Source: an uncultured Faecalibacterium sp. (GTDB lineage Bacteria > Bacillota > Clostridia > Oscillospirales > Ruminococcaceae). From it: 64,000 nucleotides of DNA. Made by a program: the position numbers and the translations under genes. The DNA lies in the NCBI GenBank assembly GCA_934548045.1, contig CAKTEM010000006.1, forward strand, positions 80,372 to 144,371, in the 5' to 3' direction. How positions within the stretch are numbered: the stretch's first letter is position 1; each line of letters starts with the position of its first letter. Positions 11,043-20,550 of this stretch are shown here, piece by piece. The notes under the pieces are model-generated. The model did no database searches. It saw only the letters and a program-made list of their open reading frames with translations, and had not been told where the DNA came from.

Positions 11043-12908
11043 ATGTTTGATCCCAAGCTGAAAGAAGCACTGGGCCGGGTGCAGAAGCCGGGCCGTTACA
11101 CCGGCGGCGAACCGGGCAGTGTCTATAAAGAAAAAGAGAAGGTCGACGTCCGCTTTGCGTTCTGCTTCCCGGATACCTACGAGGTCGGCATGTCCTTTCT
11201 GGGCGAGAAGATCTTGTACGAGCTGCTGAACTCCCACGAGAACTGGTGGTGCGAGCGCGCGTTCATGCCGTGGCTGGATATGAAGGCCGAGATGGAGCGT
11301 CTGCATCTGCCCCTCTACACGATGGAGAGCAAAGACCCCCTGACCGATTTCGACGCCGTGGGCTTTACCCTGCAGTACGAGATGTCCTACACCAACATCC
11401 TCGCCATGCTTGACTTGGCCGGCATCCCGTTCTATTCCAAAGATCGTGACGAGTCGTGGCCGCTCATCGTCGCAGGCGGCCCCTGTGCCTGCAACTCGGA
11501 GCCCATCGCTGATTTCTTTGATGTCATCCAGCTGGGTGAGGGCGAGAATCAGCTTCCCGGCATCTGCGCCGAGATTGAAAAGGCAAAGAAAGAGGGCGGT
11601 GTCTCCAAAAAGGAGCTGCTGCTCCGCATTGCGAAGATTCCGGGCATCTATATTCCGGCGTTTTACGATGTCGCATACTATGAGGATGGCCGGGTCAAGT
11701 CCATCACCCCCAATGAGCCGGGTATCCCGGCGGTCATCACCAAGGCCATCATCAAGAACCTGAACGACTTTGCGCCGCCGACCAACTTCGTCGTTCCGAT
11801 GGTCGGTGCGATCCAGGACCGTGCAAGCATCGAAGTCCTGCGCGGCTGCGTGCGTGGCTGCCGCTTCTGTCAGGCCGGTTTCCTCTACCGTCCCATGCGC
11901 CAGCGTGATGCCAGCCTGCTGAACAAGGCGGCAAAAGACCTCTGCGCCAACACCGGCTACGAGGAGCTGAGCCTGTCCAGCCTGTCCACCTCCGACCACA
12001 GCCAGCTGGAAGAGCTGCTGGACGACCTGAACGAGTGGGCTCCCGAGGAGCATGTCAGCCTGTCGCTGCCCTCGCTCCGAATGGACAACTTCTCCCAGAG
12101 CCTCATCGAGAAGACCAACAAGGTCCGCAAGAGCGGCCTGACCTTTGCGGCCGAGGCAGGCACCCAGCGTCTGCGTGACGTCATCAACAAGAACGTCACA
12201 TGGGATGAGATCGAAAAGACCTGCTCGCTGGCGTTCTCCAACGGCTATTCCTCGGTCAAGCTCTACTTCATGATGGGTCTGCCCACCGAGACGATGGAGG
12301 ACATCGAGGGTATTGCCGAGACCGCACAGAAGGTCGTCGACCTGTATTACAAGACCAACCACCCGAAGGGCAGGGGCGTGCAGGTCACGGTCAGCTGCTC
12401 CTGCTTCGTGCCGAAGCCGCACACGCCGTTCCAGTTCGTGCCGATGGACACCGAGGACACCCTGCGCGAAAAGCAGAAGCATCTGGTCGAGTGCGCACGC
12501 GAGCGCAGCCGGAAGATCAAGGTCAACTACCACGACAGTAAGACCAGCTTCCTCGAGGGCGTCTTTGCCAAGGGCGACCGCCGTCTGGCTCCGGTCCTCG
12601 TCGAGGCATACAAGCGCGGCTGCTTCTTCGACGGCTGGGATGAGTGTTTCAAGTACGATACCTGGATGCAGACCTTTGAGGACATGGGCATCGACCCGAA
12701 ATTCTACTGCCAGCGCGCCATCGGTCTGGACGAGGTCACCCCGTGGGCGCACATGGATTACGGTGTCACCCACGAGTACCTCGTGCGCGAGTATAACAAG
12801 GCTCTCGCCGCCCAGACCACCCAGCCCTGCAACCGTGCCTGCCACGGCTGCGGCGCAAACCATCTGTTAGGAGGACCCTGCTTTGATTACAGTCAGAATC
12901 TCGTTTAA
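11043..12908 (+). CDS. B12-binding/radical SAM protein (TIGR03960 type)
   Basis: This 621-residue protein has the radical SAM cluster motif RGCVRGCRFCQAG and a TIM-barrel core (SLSSLSTSDH, FAAEAGTQRLRDVINK). The N-terminal ~200 residues resemble a cobalamin-binding domain. The C-terminus has a Cys-rich end (CNRACHGCGANH) that may bind a second cluster. It overlaps the following DUF2344 gene by 26 bases. In Clostridia these two are found together or fused. The reaction is not established; tRNA or ribosome modification is a guess from the radical SAM context. Confidence 0.85.
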   Translation: MFDPKLKEALGRVQKPGRYTGGEPGSVYKEKEKVDVRFAFCFPDTYEVGMSFLGEKILYELLNSHENWWCERAFMPWLDMKAEMERLHLPLYTMESKDPLTDFDAVGFTLQYEMSYTNILAMLDLAGIPFYSKDRDESWPLIVAGGPCACNSEPIADFFDVIQLGEGENQLPGICAEIEKAKKEGGVSKKELLLRIAKIPGIYIPAFYDVAYYEDGRVKSITPNEPGIPAVITKAIIKNLNDFAPPTNFVVPMVGAIQDRASIEVLRGCVRGCRFCQAGFLYRPMRQRDASLLNKAAKDLCANTGYEELSLSSLSTSDHSQLEELLDDLNEWAPEEHVSLSLPSLRMDNFSQSLIEKTNKVRKSGLTFAAEAGTQRLRDVINKNVTWDEIEKTCSLAFSNGYSSVKLYFMMGLPTETMEDIEGIAETAQKVVDLYYKTNHPKGRGVQVTVSCSCFVPKPHTPFQFVPMDTEDTLREKQKHLVECARERSRKIKVNYHDSKTSFLEGVFAKGDRRLAPVLVEAYKRGCFFDGWDECFKYDTWMQTFEDMGIDPKFYCQRAIGLDEVTPWAHMDYGVTHEYLVREYNKALAAQTTQPCNRACHGCGANHLLGGPCFDYSQNLV

Positions 12909-13527
12909 GAAAAAGAACGAAGCCTCCTACATCTCGCTGCTGGACATGCAGCGTGTCATGCAGCGCGTGCTGAAGCGGAGCGGACTCCCGGTCTGGCATA
13001 CGCTGGGCTTCAACCCTCACATCTATATGACCTTTGCCTGTCCGCTGTCTCTGGGGCAGGAGAGCGAGTGTGAGTGCGTCGACGTCAAGACCGAGGCTGA
13101 GAATCCCGATTTTGCCCACTGGCAGACGGCTCTGAACGCCATCATGCCGGCCGGTATTGAAATTACTTCGGTGGAGCCGGTGCAGATGAAAGCCGACCTC
13201 ATCGCCTTTGCCTGCTACGAGGTCAGCTACCCAGCCTCCGCCGCCGAAGCTCTGGTACAGTACAACACCATCGAGAGCGCGCCGGTCGAGAAGAAGGGCA
13301 AAAAGGGCATCAAGATCATCGAACTGAAAAACTATATCCCGTCGCTGGAACTCAAAACCGAAGGGGAGAGCGTGCGCTTTTCGCTCTGCCTGCCCTCCGC
13401 GCAGGAACTGACCCTGAACCCGTCTCTGCTGACCGGTTTCCTCGAGGAAAAGTTCGGCATCCCGGCCGCGAACGCCAATATCCTGCGCACCCAGTTTCTC
13501 ACGGCGGACAAGCAGGTGTTCCATTAA
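12883..13527 (+). CDS. DUF2344 (TIGR03936) radical SAM-associated protein
   Basis: The 214-residue protein starts ITVRISFKKKNEASYISLLD and carries the LGFNPHIYMTFACPLSLG block typical of DUF2344. It starts at TTG 12883 behind AGGAGG, inside the end of the radical SAM gene, so the pair is coupled. It is assumed to be an accessory subunit for the upstream enzyme. No catalytic residues can be assigned. Confidence 0.85.
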   Translation: MITVRISFKKKNEASYISLLDMQRVMQRVLKRSGLPVWHTLGFNPHIYMTFACPLSLGQESECECVDVKTEAENPDFAHWQTALNAIMPAGIEITSVEPVQMKADLIAFACYEVSYPASAAEALVQYNTIESAPVEKKGKKGIKIIELKNYIPSLELKTEGESVRFSLCLPSAQELTLNPSLLTGFLEEKFGIPAANANILRTQFLTADKQVFH

Positions 13528-13558
13528 GAAAAAATCGTACTTATTTTTCCAAAAACAC

Positions 13559-13587
13559 TTGCATTTGCACGGCGTTTGTGCTATTCT
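13559..13587 (+). promoter_or_regulatory. Promoter of rplS
   Basis: TTGCAT (13559-13564), a 17-base spacer and TATTCT (13582-13587), followed by a ~115-base leader before rplS. Confidence 0.65.
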
Positions 13588-13594
13588 ATTAGGG

Positions 13595-13693
13595 CGTTAG
13601 TGTCCGCTGAAGCCACAGCGGGGTTAATGACAAGCAATCATTAAACGGGCGGTCCTCTGACGGCAAAGTGCCGTGCATGAACGTCTAAAAACA
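13595..13693 (+). promoter_or_regulatory. Structured 5' leader of rplS (candidate L19 autoregulatory leader)
   Basis: Three consecutive hairpins lie between promoter and Shine-Dalgarno: CCGCTG/CAGCGG, a perfect TTAATGA/TCATTAA, and CGGCA/TGCCG. Ribosomal protein L19 leaders that bind their own product are known in Firmicutes. I infer the same function from position and structure but cannot match the consensus by eye. Confidence 0.45.
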
Positions 13694-13709
13694 AATGGAG
13701 GATTCAAAA

Positions 13710-14051
13710 ATGGACGCACTGAAGATTATTTCTGAAGGCAGCATCAAGGCTGAAAAGCCCCAGTTCAACGTCGGCGATACCGTCCGCGTTGATGTTCGTA
13801 TCAAGGAAGGCGACCGTGAGCGCATCCAGGCCTTTGAGGGCACTGTGATCGCAAAGAAGCACGGCGGCGTTGCTGAGACCTTCACCGTTCGCCGCGTGGC
13901 TTACGGTGTCGGCATCGAGCGTGTCTTCCCCATCAACAGCCCCTTCGTTGAGAAGGTCACCGTTGTCCGCAAGGGCAAGGTTCGCCGCGCAAAGCTGTTC
14001 TACCTGCGTGGCCGTACGGGCAAGGCTGCCAAGGTCAAGAGCGATATTTGA
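13710..14051 (+). CDS. rplS: 50S ribosomal protein L19
   Basis: The 113-residue protein has the typical L19 core: FNVGDTVRVDVRIKEG, ERIQAFEGTVIAK, TFTVRR and the basic RRAKLFYLRGRTGKAAK tail. It forms part of the 30S-50S interface. The ATG at 13710 follows GGAGG; an in-frame ATG at 13695 is part of the Shine-Dalgarno. A strong promoter and a structured leader precede it and a terminator follows, so it is a single-gene unit. Confidence 0.97.
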   Translation: MDALKIISEGSIKAEKPQFNVGDTVRVDVRIKEGDRERIQAFEGTVIAKKHGGVAETFTVRRVAYGVGIERVFPINSPFVEKVTVVRKGKVRRAKLFYLRGRTGKAAKVKSDI

Positions 14052-14073
14052 TCATCCCCGTTTCAACCGGGAG

Positions 14074-14104
14074 AAAGGAACAACTATGTTGTTCCTTTTT
14101 TCTT
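14074..14104 (+). terminator. Intrinsic terminator after rplS
   Basis: AAAGGAACAAC pairs with GTTGTTCCTTT around a three-base loop, followed by a long T tract. Confidence 0.85.
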
Positions 14105-14190
14105 TTTCGGCGGTCAGCGGTGCAAAACTGCGCGCCTGCCGCCGGAGATTCCCGGTCAAAATGGGAGTACAGGATTGAGAGGTGTGGAAT

Positions 14191-14751
14191 ATGGAACCGC
14201 AAACGCAGCCGGAAAAACAGCCCACTGCCCTCAAGGGGCAGAACCTTCTTGAATGGTACGAGGCTCTTATCTCCGCCGCCGTCGTGCTGGTGCTTCTGTT
14301 TTCCTTTTTCTTCCGCATCATTCAGGTCGACGGCGAGTCGATGGTACCGACGCTGGACAACGGCGATAAACTCATCGTCTGGGGTGCAGGCTACGAGCCG
14401 GAGCGCGGCGATGTCGTCATTGTCGACAGTTACACCAGCTACGGCAAGCCGCTCGTCAAGCGCGTCATCGCCAAGGGCGGCGATACCATCAACATCGACT
14501 ATTCGACCGGCACCGTCGAGGTGAACGGGGAAGTGCTGGAAGAAGACTACATCGCCGCGCCGACTTATCTCGGCTACGATGTGGAGTTCCCGTATACCGT
14601 GCCGGAGGGTACGGTCTTCGTCATGGGCGATAACCGCAACGCCTCGCTGGACAGCCGTTCCACCTATGTCGGCTGCATTGATGAACAAGACATCTTGGGC
14701 AAAGTGCTGTTCTGCTTTTTGCCCTTTTCGGATTTTGGAGTGGTAAAATGA
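14191..14751 (+). CDS. lepB: Signal peptidase I
   Basis: This 186-residue type I signal peptidase removes Sec/Tat signal peptides outside the membrane. One N-terminal membrane segment precedes the catalytic serine in DGESMVPTL. The lysine general base lies in KPLVKRVIAKGGD, and the late box GDNRNASLDSR is intact. The ATG at 14191 is placed behind GAGAGG; a GTG nine bases earlier overlaps that site. Its stop overlaps the ylqF start (ATGA). Confidence 0.95.
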   Translation: MEPQTQPEKQPTALKGQNLLEWYEALISAAVVLVLLFSFFFRIIQVDGESMVPTLDNGDKLIVWGAGYEPERGDVVIVDSYTSYGKPLVKRVIAKGGDTINIDYSTGTVEVNGEVLEEDYIAAPTYLGYDVEFPYTVPEGTVFVMGDNRNASLDSRSTYVGCIDEQDILGKVLFCFLPFSDFGVVK

Positions 14752-15671
14752 ACAATCAGGATACCCGGTTCGCGAACCAGTATACGATTCAGTGGTTCCC
14801 GGGCCACATGACAAAAACGCTCCGGATGATGGAGCAGGAGATCCAGCATGTAGACGCAAGTCTGGTCCTGCTGGATGCGCGGATTCCGCTGTCCAGCCTG
14901 AACCCGGAGATCGAGCGGATCACCGCGCGCAAACCCAAGCTCTACGCCCTGAATAAGGCTGACCTCGCGGACCCGGCTGTCACCGAAGAGTGGATCCGCT
15001 ACTTCCGTGCGGCGGACGCTGGCTGTGTCGCCATCAGCGCGAAGCAGAAGGGCGGCGCAAATGCCGTCAAGACTGCCATCGAAAAAGAACTGGCCGGTCT
15101 GCTGGAACGCCGCCAGACGCGCGGCATGGGCGGTGCAAAGACGCAGGTGATGCTCTGCGGCATCCCGAACGTCGGCAAGTCCACCTTTATCAACACCTTC
15201 GCCGGTTCTGCCCGTGCCAAGGCTGCTGACCGCCCGGGCGTCACCAAGGGAAAACAGTGGGTCAGTACCGAAAAGTTCGACCTGCTGGATATGCCCGGCG
15301 TCCTCTGGAAAAAGTTCGATTCCAAGACCACCGCTTCCAATCTGGCCTTCATCGGCTCCATCAAGGACGACATTCTGGACGTCGAGGAGCTGGCGATGAA
15401 CCTGCTGGATGAGGTGCGCCGCAACTATCCCGACCTCGTTGCCCAGCGGTACAAGCTGGACGCCGAGACGCTGGCCTTGCCGCCCTATGAGCTGATGGAA
15501 GCCATCGGCCGGAAGCGCGGCCTGCTGGTGCGCGGCGGCGAGGTCAATACCGAACGCTGCGCCGTCATGCTGGTCGATGAGTTCCGCGCCTGCAAATGGG
15601 GCCGCATCTCTCTCGAGCGTCCGCCGCAGCGTGACGACCTCGCGGACTTTGCCGAGGAGGACGACGAATGA
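14748..15671 (+). CDS. ylqF: Ribosome biogenesis GTPase YlqF/RbgA
   Basis: This 307-residue circularly permuted GTPase has its G-motifs in G4-G5-G1-G2-G3 order: LNKADL comes first, then GIPNVGKST (Walker A), then DMPGVL. RbgA promotes late 50S subunit maturation. The early WFPGHMTK motif is typical. Four-base overlaps with lepB and rnhB make this one translationally coupled operon. Confidence 0.95.
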   Translation: MNNQDTRFANQYTIQWFPGHMTKTLRMMEQEIQHVDASLVLLDARIPLSSLNPEIERITARKPKLYALNKADLADPAVTEEWIRYFRAADAGCVAISAKQKGGANAVKTAIEKELAGLLERRQTRGMGGAKTQVMLCGIPNVGKSTFINTFAGSARAKAADRPGVTKGKQWVSTEKFDLLDMPGVLWKKFDSKTTASNLAFIGSIKDDILDVEELAMNLLDEVRRNYPDLVAQRYKLDAETLALPPYELMEAIGRKRGLLVRGGEVNTERCAVMLVDEFRACKWGRISLERPPQRDDLADFAEEDDE

Positions 15672-16312
15672 AACGCCGGACGGATGAAGAGATCTCCGCG
15701 CCGCTGTACGAGTATGATGCGGCGGTCCGGGCGGAAAATGGCTGCTTTGCCGGTGTGGACGAAGCAGGCCGAGGCCCTCTCTGTGGGCCGGTCTGCGTCG
15801 CCGCCTGCATCCTCGACCCGGAGAACCCGGTCTACGGCATCAACGATTCAAAGAAGCTGACCGAGAAAAAACGGGAAGCCCTCTTCGATGAGATCTGCGA
15901 AAAGGCACTGGCCTATAAGATCGTTTTTGTCGGCCCGGACATCATCGACCGTGACAACATCCTCAACGCCACCATGGGCGGCATGAGACAGGCGGTCGAG
16001 GGGCTGGACATCGTGCCGAACCTCGTCCTCGTGGATGGCAACCGTGTTCCGGCTGGTCTGACCATGCCGGCAAATTCCGTCGTCAAGGGCGACGCCACCA
16101 GTGCCAGCATCGGCGCGGCGTCCATTCTGGCGAAGGTCAGCCGTGACCGCTATATGCTCGAGCTGGACAAGCAGTTTCCGCAGTATCAGCTCGCCAAGCA
16201 CAAGGGCTACCCGACCAAGCTCCACTACGAGCTTATTGCTCAGTACGGCATCCAGCCCTTCTACCGCCGCAGCTTTCTGAAAAAGCAGGGCTACTGGCCC
16301 GAGGGCAAGTGA
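15668..16312 (+). CDS. rnhB: Ribonuclease HII
   Basis: The 214-residue enzyme cleaves RNA in RNA-DNA hybrids and single ribonucleotides in DNA. Acidic catalytic residues are visible in AGVDEAGRGPL and VLVDGNR, with the SIGAASILAKVSRD block downstream. It is coupled to ylqF and yraN by short overlaps, as in many Firmicutes. Confidence 0.96.
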   Translation: MKRRTDEEISAPLYEYDAAVRAENGCFAGVDEAGRGPLCGPVCVAACILDPENPVYGINDSKKLTEKKREALFDEICEKALAYKIVFVGPDIIDRDNILNATMGGMRQAVEGLDIVPNLVLVDGNRVPAGLTMPANSVVKGDATSASIGAASILAKVSRDRYMLELDKQFPQYQLAKHKGYPTKLHYELIAQYGIQPFYRRSFLKKQGYWPEGK

Positions 16313-16680
16313 TGGACAGCGCGGAGCTGGGCCGCAGGGGAGAGGCCGTCGCTGCACGGTACTACCTCAAACAGGGATGTACCCTCGTCGCCCACAACTT
16401 CCGCACCCGGATGGGCGAGATCGACCTCATCGTAAAGGAACCGGACGGCACATTGGTGCTGTGCGAGGTCAAGACCCGGAGCGAAGACCCACTGGCAAGC
16501 CCGGCCTGCGCCGTGACGCCTGCCAAGCAGAAAAAGCTGATCCGAGCCGCAAAAGCCTATTTGCAGCAGACAAATCAGAGCGATGAACCCATAAGATTTG
16601 ACGTTGCGGAGATAACACCTCTTGACAGCGGACGCTGGATGGTACATATTATAAAGGGTGCTTTCGACACGAATGGTTGA
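16312..16680 (+). CDS. yraN: UPF0102/YraN-family nuclease-like protein
   Basis: The 122-residue protein matches YraN: LGRRGEAVAARYYL, then HNFRTRMGEIDLIV and LVLCEVKTRS. The GEIDLI...EVKTR pattern is a PD-(D/E)XK nuclease core. ATG 16312 overlaps the rnhB stop. The role is not settled; its steady neighbour rnhB suggests DNA maintenance. The thrC promoter probably lies inside its 3' end. Confidence 0.9.
   Translation: MDSAELGRRGEAVAARYYLKQGCTLVAHNFRTRMGEIDLIVKEPDGTLVLCEVKTRSEDPLASPACAVTPAKQKKLIRAAKAYLQQTNQSDEPIRFDVAEITPLDSGRWMVHIIKGAFDTNG
16622..16652 (+). promoter_or_regulatory. Candidate thrC promoter inside the end of yraN
   Basis: A perfect TTGACA (16622-16627) is followed by CATATT at 17 bases or TATTAT at 19 bases. 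A small hairpin (AGGAACC/GGTTCCT, 16732-16751) lies in the leader before thrC. Confidence 0.55.
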
Positions 16681-16773
16681 TGCACTCAGGTGGGAAACGG
16701 CAGAAAATGGCCTTTGCCGCTGCCGTAACACAGGAACCAGTGAGGGTTCCTCTGGCGAAAAGGAGCAACGACA

Positions 16774-18234
16774 ATGCAGTTTTTCAGTACACGAGATCGC
16801 AGCCGCATCGTGACCTCTTCGGAGGCCATCGCACAGGGTCTGTCCGATGAGGGCGGCCTGTTTGTACCCGAAAGCTTTCCGCAGGTGGATGTCAAAGCCA
16901 TCTGCGAGATGGATTACCCGGCAATGGCAGCAGCCATCATCAAGGAGTACCTGACCGATTATTCGGTCGACTTCCTCAAAGAGGCCACTGCCAAGACCTA
17001 CGGCGCAGCCTTTGGCGGCAAGGCCGGTTATCTGGCACCGGTGTCGGAGGGCGTCTCCGCGCTGGAACTCTGGCACGGCCCGACCTGCGCCTTCAAGGAT
17101 TACGCTCTTCAGTTGATGCCGAAACTTCTCGTTGAGGCAAAGAAAAATCTGAACCGCACCGAGAAGACCCTCATCCTCGTCGCCACCAGCGGCGATACCG
17201 GCAAAGCCGCTCTGGATGGCTACCACGATGTGCCGGGCATCGAGATCGCGGTCTTTTATCCGACCGGCGGCACCAGCGAGATCCAGCGTCTCCAGATGGC
17301 AACGCAGGAAGGTGAGAACGTGGCCGTCTACGCTGTCCGTGGCAACTTTGACGATGCCCAGACCGGCGTCAAGCGCGTCTTTGGAGACAAGGTCATCGCC
17401 GCACAGCTGGCCGAGCGGAACATCCGCCTTTCCAGCGCGAACTCCATCAACTGGGGCCGTCTGGTTCCGCAGATCGTCTATTACTTCGCCGCTTACGCCC
17501 AGCTGCTCGAGGCTGGTAAAATCGCATTTGGCGACAAGGTCGATTTCTGCGTTCCGACCGGCAACTTCGGCGATATCCTCGCCGGTTACTATGCAAAACA
17601 GATGGGCTTGCCCGTCGGCAAGCTGGTCTGTGCTTCCAACGAGAACAACGTCCTGACCGACTTCCTGACGACCGGCACCTACACCGCAAAACGGGAATTC
17701 TTCAAGACCACCTCGCCCAGCATGGACATTCTGGTGTCGTCCAACCTCGAGCGTCTGCTCTACCACGTCACCGGCAGCGATGCTGAGGTCGCTTCCCTGA
17801 TGAAGAGCCTCAGCGAGACGGGCAGCTATACCGTCCGCCCCGAGACGCTGGCAAAAATTCAGGAGAGCTTCAGCTGCGGCTGGAGCAGCGAGGAGCAGGT
17901 AGCAGGGGAGATCAAGGCCCGCTACGAGTGGGACAACTACCTCTGCGATACCCACACCGCTGTTGCGTTCCACGTTGCCGCGCAGAAAAAGCGCGACGGC
18001 GTGCCGATGGTCGTCCTGTCCACCGCGTCGCCCTTCAAGTTCCCTCGCAGCGTGCTGGAGGCTCTGGGCCATACCGCACCGGAGAACGACTTCGAGGCTA
18101 TGCAGCAGCTCGAGCAGGCCACCGGCCACACGGCCCCGGTCAGCCTGTCCTCCCTGCGCCAGAAGGCCGAGCGGTTCGACGCTGTCATCGACCCGGCCCA
18201 GATCGCCGAAGTTGCGCTGGGCTATCAGTCCTGA
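16774..18234 (+). CDS. thrC: Threonine synthase
   Basis: This 486-residue PLP enzyme converts O-phosphohomoserine to threonine. The PLP-binding lysine is K108 in HGPTCAFKDYALQ. The ATSGDTGKAA phosphate-binding loop and the VPTGNFGDILAGYYAK block are intact. The length fits the bacterial group with an N-terminal lid domain. It is preceded by its own promoter and is probably transcribed with the following phosphoesterase. Confidence 0.96.
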   Translation: MQFFSTRDRSRIVTSSEAIAQGLSDEGGLFVPESFPQVDVKAICEMDYPAMAAAIIKEYLTDYSVDFLKEATAKTYGAAFGGKAGYLAPVSEGVSALELWHGPTCAFKDYALQLMPKLLVEAKKNLNRTEKTLILVATSGDTGKAALDGYHDVPGIEIAVFYPTGGTSEIQRLQMATQEGENVAVYAVRGNFDDAQTGVKRVFGDKVIAAQLAERNIRLSSANSINWGRLVPQIVYYFAAYAQLLEAGKIAFGDKVDFCVPTGNFGDILAGYYAKQMGLPVGKLVCASNENNVLTDFLTTGTYTAKREFFKTTSPSMDILVSSNLERLLYHVTGSDAEVASLMKSLSETGSYTVRPETLAKIQESFSCGWSSEEQVAGEIKARYEWDNYLCDTHTAVAFHVAAQKKRDGVPMVVLSTASPFKFPRSVLEALGHTAPENDFEAMQQLEQATGHTAPVSLSSLRQKAERFDAVIDPAQIAEVALGYQS

Positions 18235-18270
18235 ACCCCCTGACCCAAATTAGAACAGGAGAAAACAAAC

Positions 18271-18954
18271 ATGGCACTTTTTGTGCTTGGCGATACGCAT
18301 CTCTCGCTGGGCGGCTCCAAGCCGATGGATGTCTTCCCCGGGTGGAACAACTACGTCGAGCGGCTCGAGGCCAACTGGCGCAAGCTTATCAAGCCTGAGG
18401 ACACCATCGTTCTGGCCGGCGATATCAGCTGGGCGATGCGTCTGACCGATACCCGAAAGGATTTCGCGTTTTTGCAGAACCTTCCCGGACAGAAGCTTAT
18501 CATGAAGGGCAACCACGATTACTGGTGGAGCACCGCCAACAAGATGAACGCCTACCTGAAAGCGGAAGGCTTTGACACCCTGCACATCCTGCATAACAAT
18601 TCCTATACCGTGGACGGCTATGCCATCTGCGGCACTCGTGGCTGGCTCTTCGATGTCGGGGAGCCGCACGACGAAAAGGTGATGAACCGGGAGATCGGCC
18701 GGCTCAAGATGAGCCTTGATGCCGCCGAGCCCGGCTGCGAAAAGCTGGTGTTTTTGCATTATCCGCCGGTCTACACCGGCACCAGCGCGCCCGAGATTGT
18801 CGCCACCCTCAATCAGTACGGCATCAAACGCTGTTTCTACGGCCATCTGCACGGCAACGCTATCCGGTATGCGGTGCAGGGCGATGTGGACGGCATCCAT
18901 TATAAGCTTGTCAGCGCGGACGGACTGCGTTTCTGCCCCTACCGTATTGTATAA
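18271..18954 (+). CDS. Metallophosphoesterase
   Basis: This 227-residue calcineurin-like phosphoesterase shows all metal-binding motifs in order: GDTHLS, GDISW, GNHDYWW, LHYPP and GHLHG. The substrate is unknown. It follows thrC by 36 bases with a good AGGAG site. No signal peptide is visible, so it is cytoplasmic. Confidence 0.88.
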   Translation: MALFVLGDTHLSLGGSKPMDVFPGWNNYVERLEANWRKLIKPEDTIVLAGDISWAMRLTDTRKDFAFLQNLPGQKLIMKGNHDYWWSTANKMNAYLKAEGFDTLHILHNNSYTVDGYAICGTRGWLFDVGEPHDEKVMNREIGRLKMSLDAAEPGCEKLVFLHYPPVYTGTSAPEIVATLNQYGIKRCFYGHLHGNAIRYAVQGDVDGIHYKLVSADGLRFCPYRIV

Positions 18955-19000
18955 AATGCAGGAAAAGCTGGCAAAAATAACAAAAAGTCAAAATTTGGGC

Positions 19001-19029
19001 TGGCAATTGTATCAAGAGCGTGCTATAAT
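19001..19029 (+). promoter_or_regulatory. Promoter of tig
   Basis: TGGCAA, 17 bases, then a perfect TATAAT (19024-19029). The leader to tig is about 130 bases and GC-rich. Confidence 0.65.
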
Positions 19030-19165
19030 AGGTTTTGACGCGATTGTTGCACCCAATTGAGCGCGCGCGTCCCCGCATTTCGCAAACCCCACAGGACGCG
19101 GTGCGCGGTTGCATCCGGGCAGAAATGTTCGGCGCAATAGAATTTTTGAGTGGAGGATAACCAAA

Positions 19166-20482
19166 ATGAATTTCATTAAGTGCGAAAAGCTCGAGAAGAG
19201 CATGGCCGAGATCCAGTTCTCCATCGACGCTGAGGCTTTCAAGGCCGCAGTTGCCGATGTCTTCAAGAAGGAAGGCAAGAAGTACACTGTGCCCGGCTTC
19301 CGCAAGGGCAAGGCTCCTCGTTCTCTGATCGAGAAGATGTACGGCGCAGACGTCTTTACCTATGACGCCATCAACGAGCTGTTCCCGGCTGCTTTCGAGG
19401 CTGCTGTCGAGGAAGCTGGCGTTGAGCCGGTCGGCCGTCCTGAGGTCACCGTCGACGCTGCAAGCGAGACCGAGGGTGTCACCCTGACCGTTAAGGTCGC
19501 TGTCAAGCCCGAAGTCAAGGTCGGCAACTACAACGGCCTGTCCGTTGAGAAGACCGTCCACACCGTTGATGACGCAACGGTCGACGCTGAGCTGAAGCGC
19601 GTTCAGGAGCGCAACGCCCGTGAGCTGACCCGTGAGGGTGCTGCTGAGAACGGCGATATCGTTGATATCGACTTCGAGGGCTTTGTTGATGGTGTCGCAT
19701 TCGAGGGCGGCAAGGCTGAGCATTACAGCCTGACTCTGGGCAGCGGCTCCTTCATCCCCGGCTTCGAGGATCAGATCGTCGGCCATGCTGCTGGCGAGGA
19801 GTTCGACGTCAACGTTACCTTCCCCGAGCAGTATCAGGCTGCTGAGCTGGCTGGCAAGCCTGCTGTCTTCAAGATCAAGCTGCACGAAGTCAAGTACAAG
19901 GAGCTGCCTGCTCTGGACGACGAGCTGGCTAAGGACTGCTCTGAGTACGACACTCTGGAGGCTTTCAAGGAGTCCATCCGTAAGTCCAATCAGGAGCAGC
20001 TCGACAAGCAGGACGATCTGGCTGTTGAGAACGCTCTGGTCGATCAGGTCATCGACAGCATGGAAGCTGAGATCCCTCAGGCTATGTACGAGACCCGTAT
20101 GGACGAGATGGTCAACGACTTCGCATTCCGCGTGGAGCAGCAGGGTCTGCGTCTCGAGGACTACCTGAAGTACATGGGCCAGACCATGGAGCAGTTCCGT
20201 GCTTCCTTCATGCCGCAGGCTGAGAAGCAGGTCAAGATCCGTCTGGCTCTGGAGGCTGTTGCTGCTGCTGAGAACATCGAGGCATCTGAGGAAGATGTCA
20301 ACGCTGAGATCAAGCGCATCGCTGACCAGTACAAGATGGAAGAGGACAAGGTCCGTGAGCTGGTCAACGTTGAGGATCTGAAGAAGGATCTGGCGATCAA
20401 CAAGGCCATCGACTTCATCAAGAGCCACGCAAACGTCACCGAGAAGGCTGCTGAGGCCGCAAAGACCGAGGACGCTGAGTAA
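19166..20482 (+). CDS. tig: Trigger factor
   Basis: This 438-residue ribosome-associated chaperone has an N-terminal ribosome-binding domain with the signature GFRKGKAPRSLIEKMYG, a central FKBP-type prolyl isomerase domain (DIVDIDFEGFVDG, FIPGFEDQIVG) and a helical C-terminal chaperone domain. It captures nascent chains at the exit tunnel. The ATG at 19166 follows GGAGG. It precedes clpP-clpX, the standard order. Confidence 0.97.
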   Translation: MNFIKCEKLEKSMAEIQFSIDAEAFKAAVADVFKKEGKKYTVPGFRKGKAPRSLIEKMYGADVFTYDAINELFPAAFEAAVEEAGVEPVGRPEVTVDAASETEGVTLTVKVAVKPEVKVGNYNGLSVEKTVHTVDDATVDAELKRVQERNARELTREGAAENGDIVDIDFEGFVDGVAFEGGKAEHYSLTLGSGSFIPGFEDQIVGHAAGEEFDVNVTFPEQYQAAELAGKPAVFKIKLHEVKYKELPALDDELAKDCSEYDTLEAFKESIRKSNQEQLDKQDDLAVENALVDQVIDSMEAEIPQAMYETRMDEMVNDFAFRVEQQGLRLEDYLKYMGQTMEQFRASFMPQAEKQVKIRLALEAVAAAENIEASEEDVNAEIKRIADQYKMEEDKVRELVNVEDLKKDLAINKAIDFIKSHANVTEKAAEAAKTEDAE

Positions 20483-20550
20483 TTTGCTCCGCCATAGCGG
20501 TCAGAATTTATAAGGCAAGCGTTCTGACACTGGCCTTGTAACAAAGGTTG

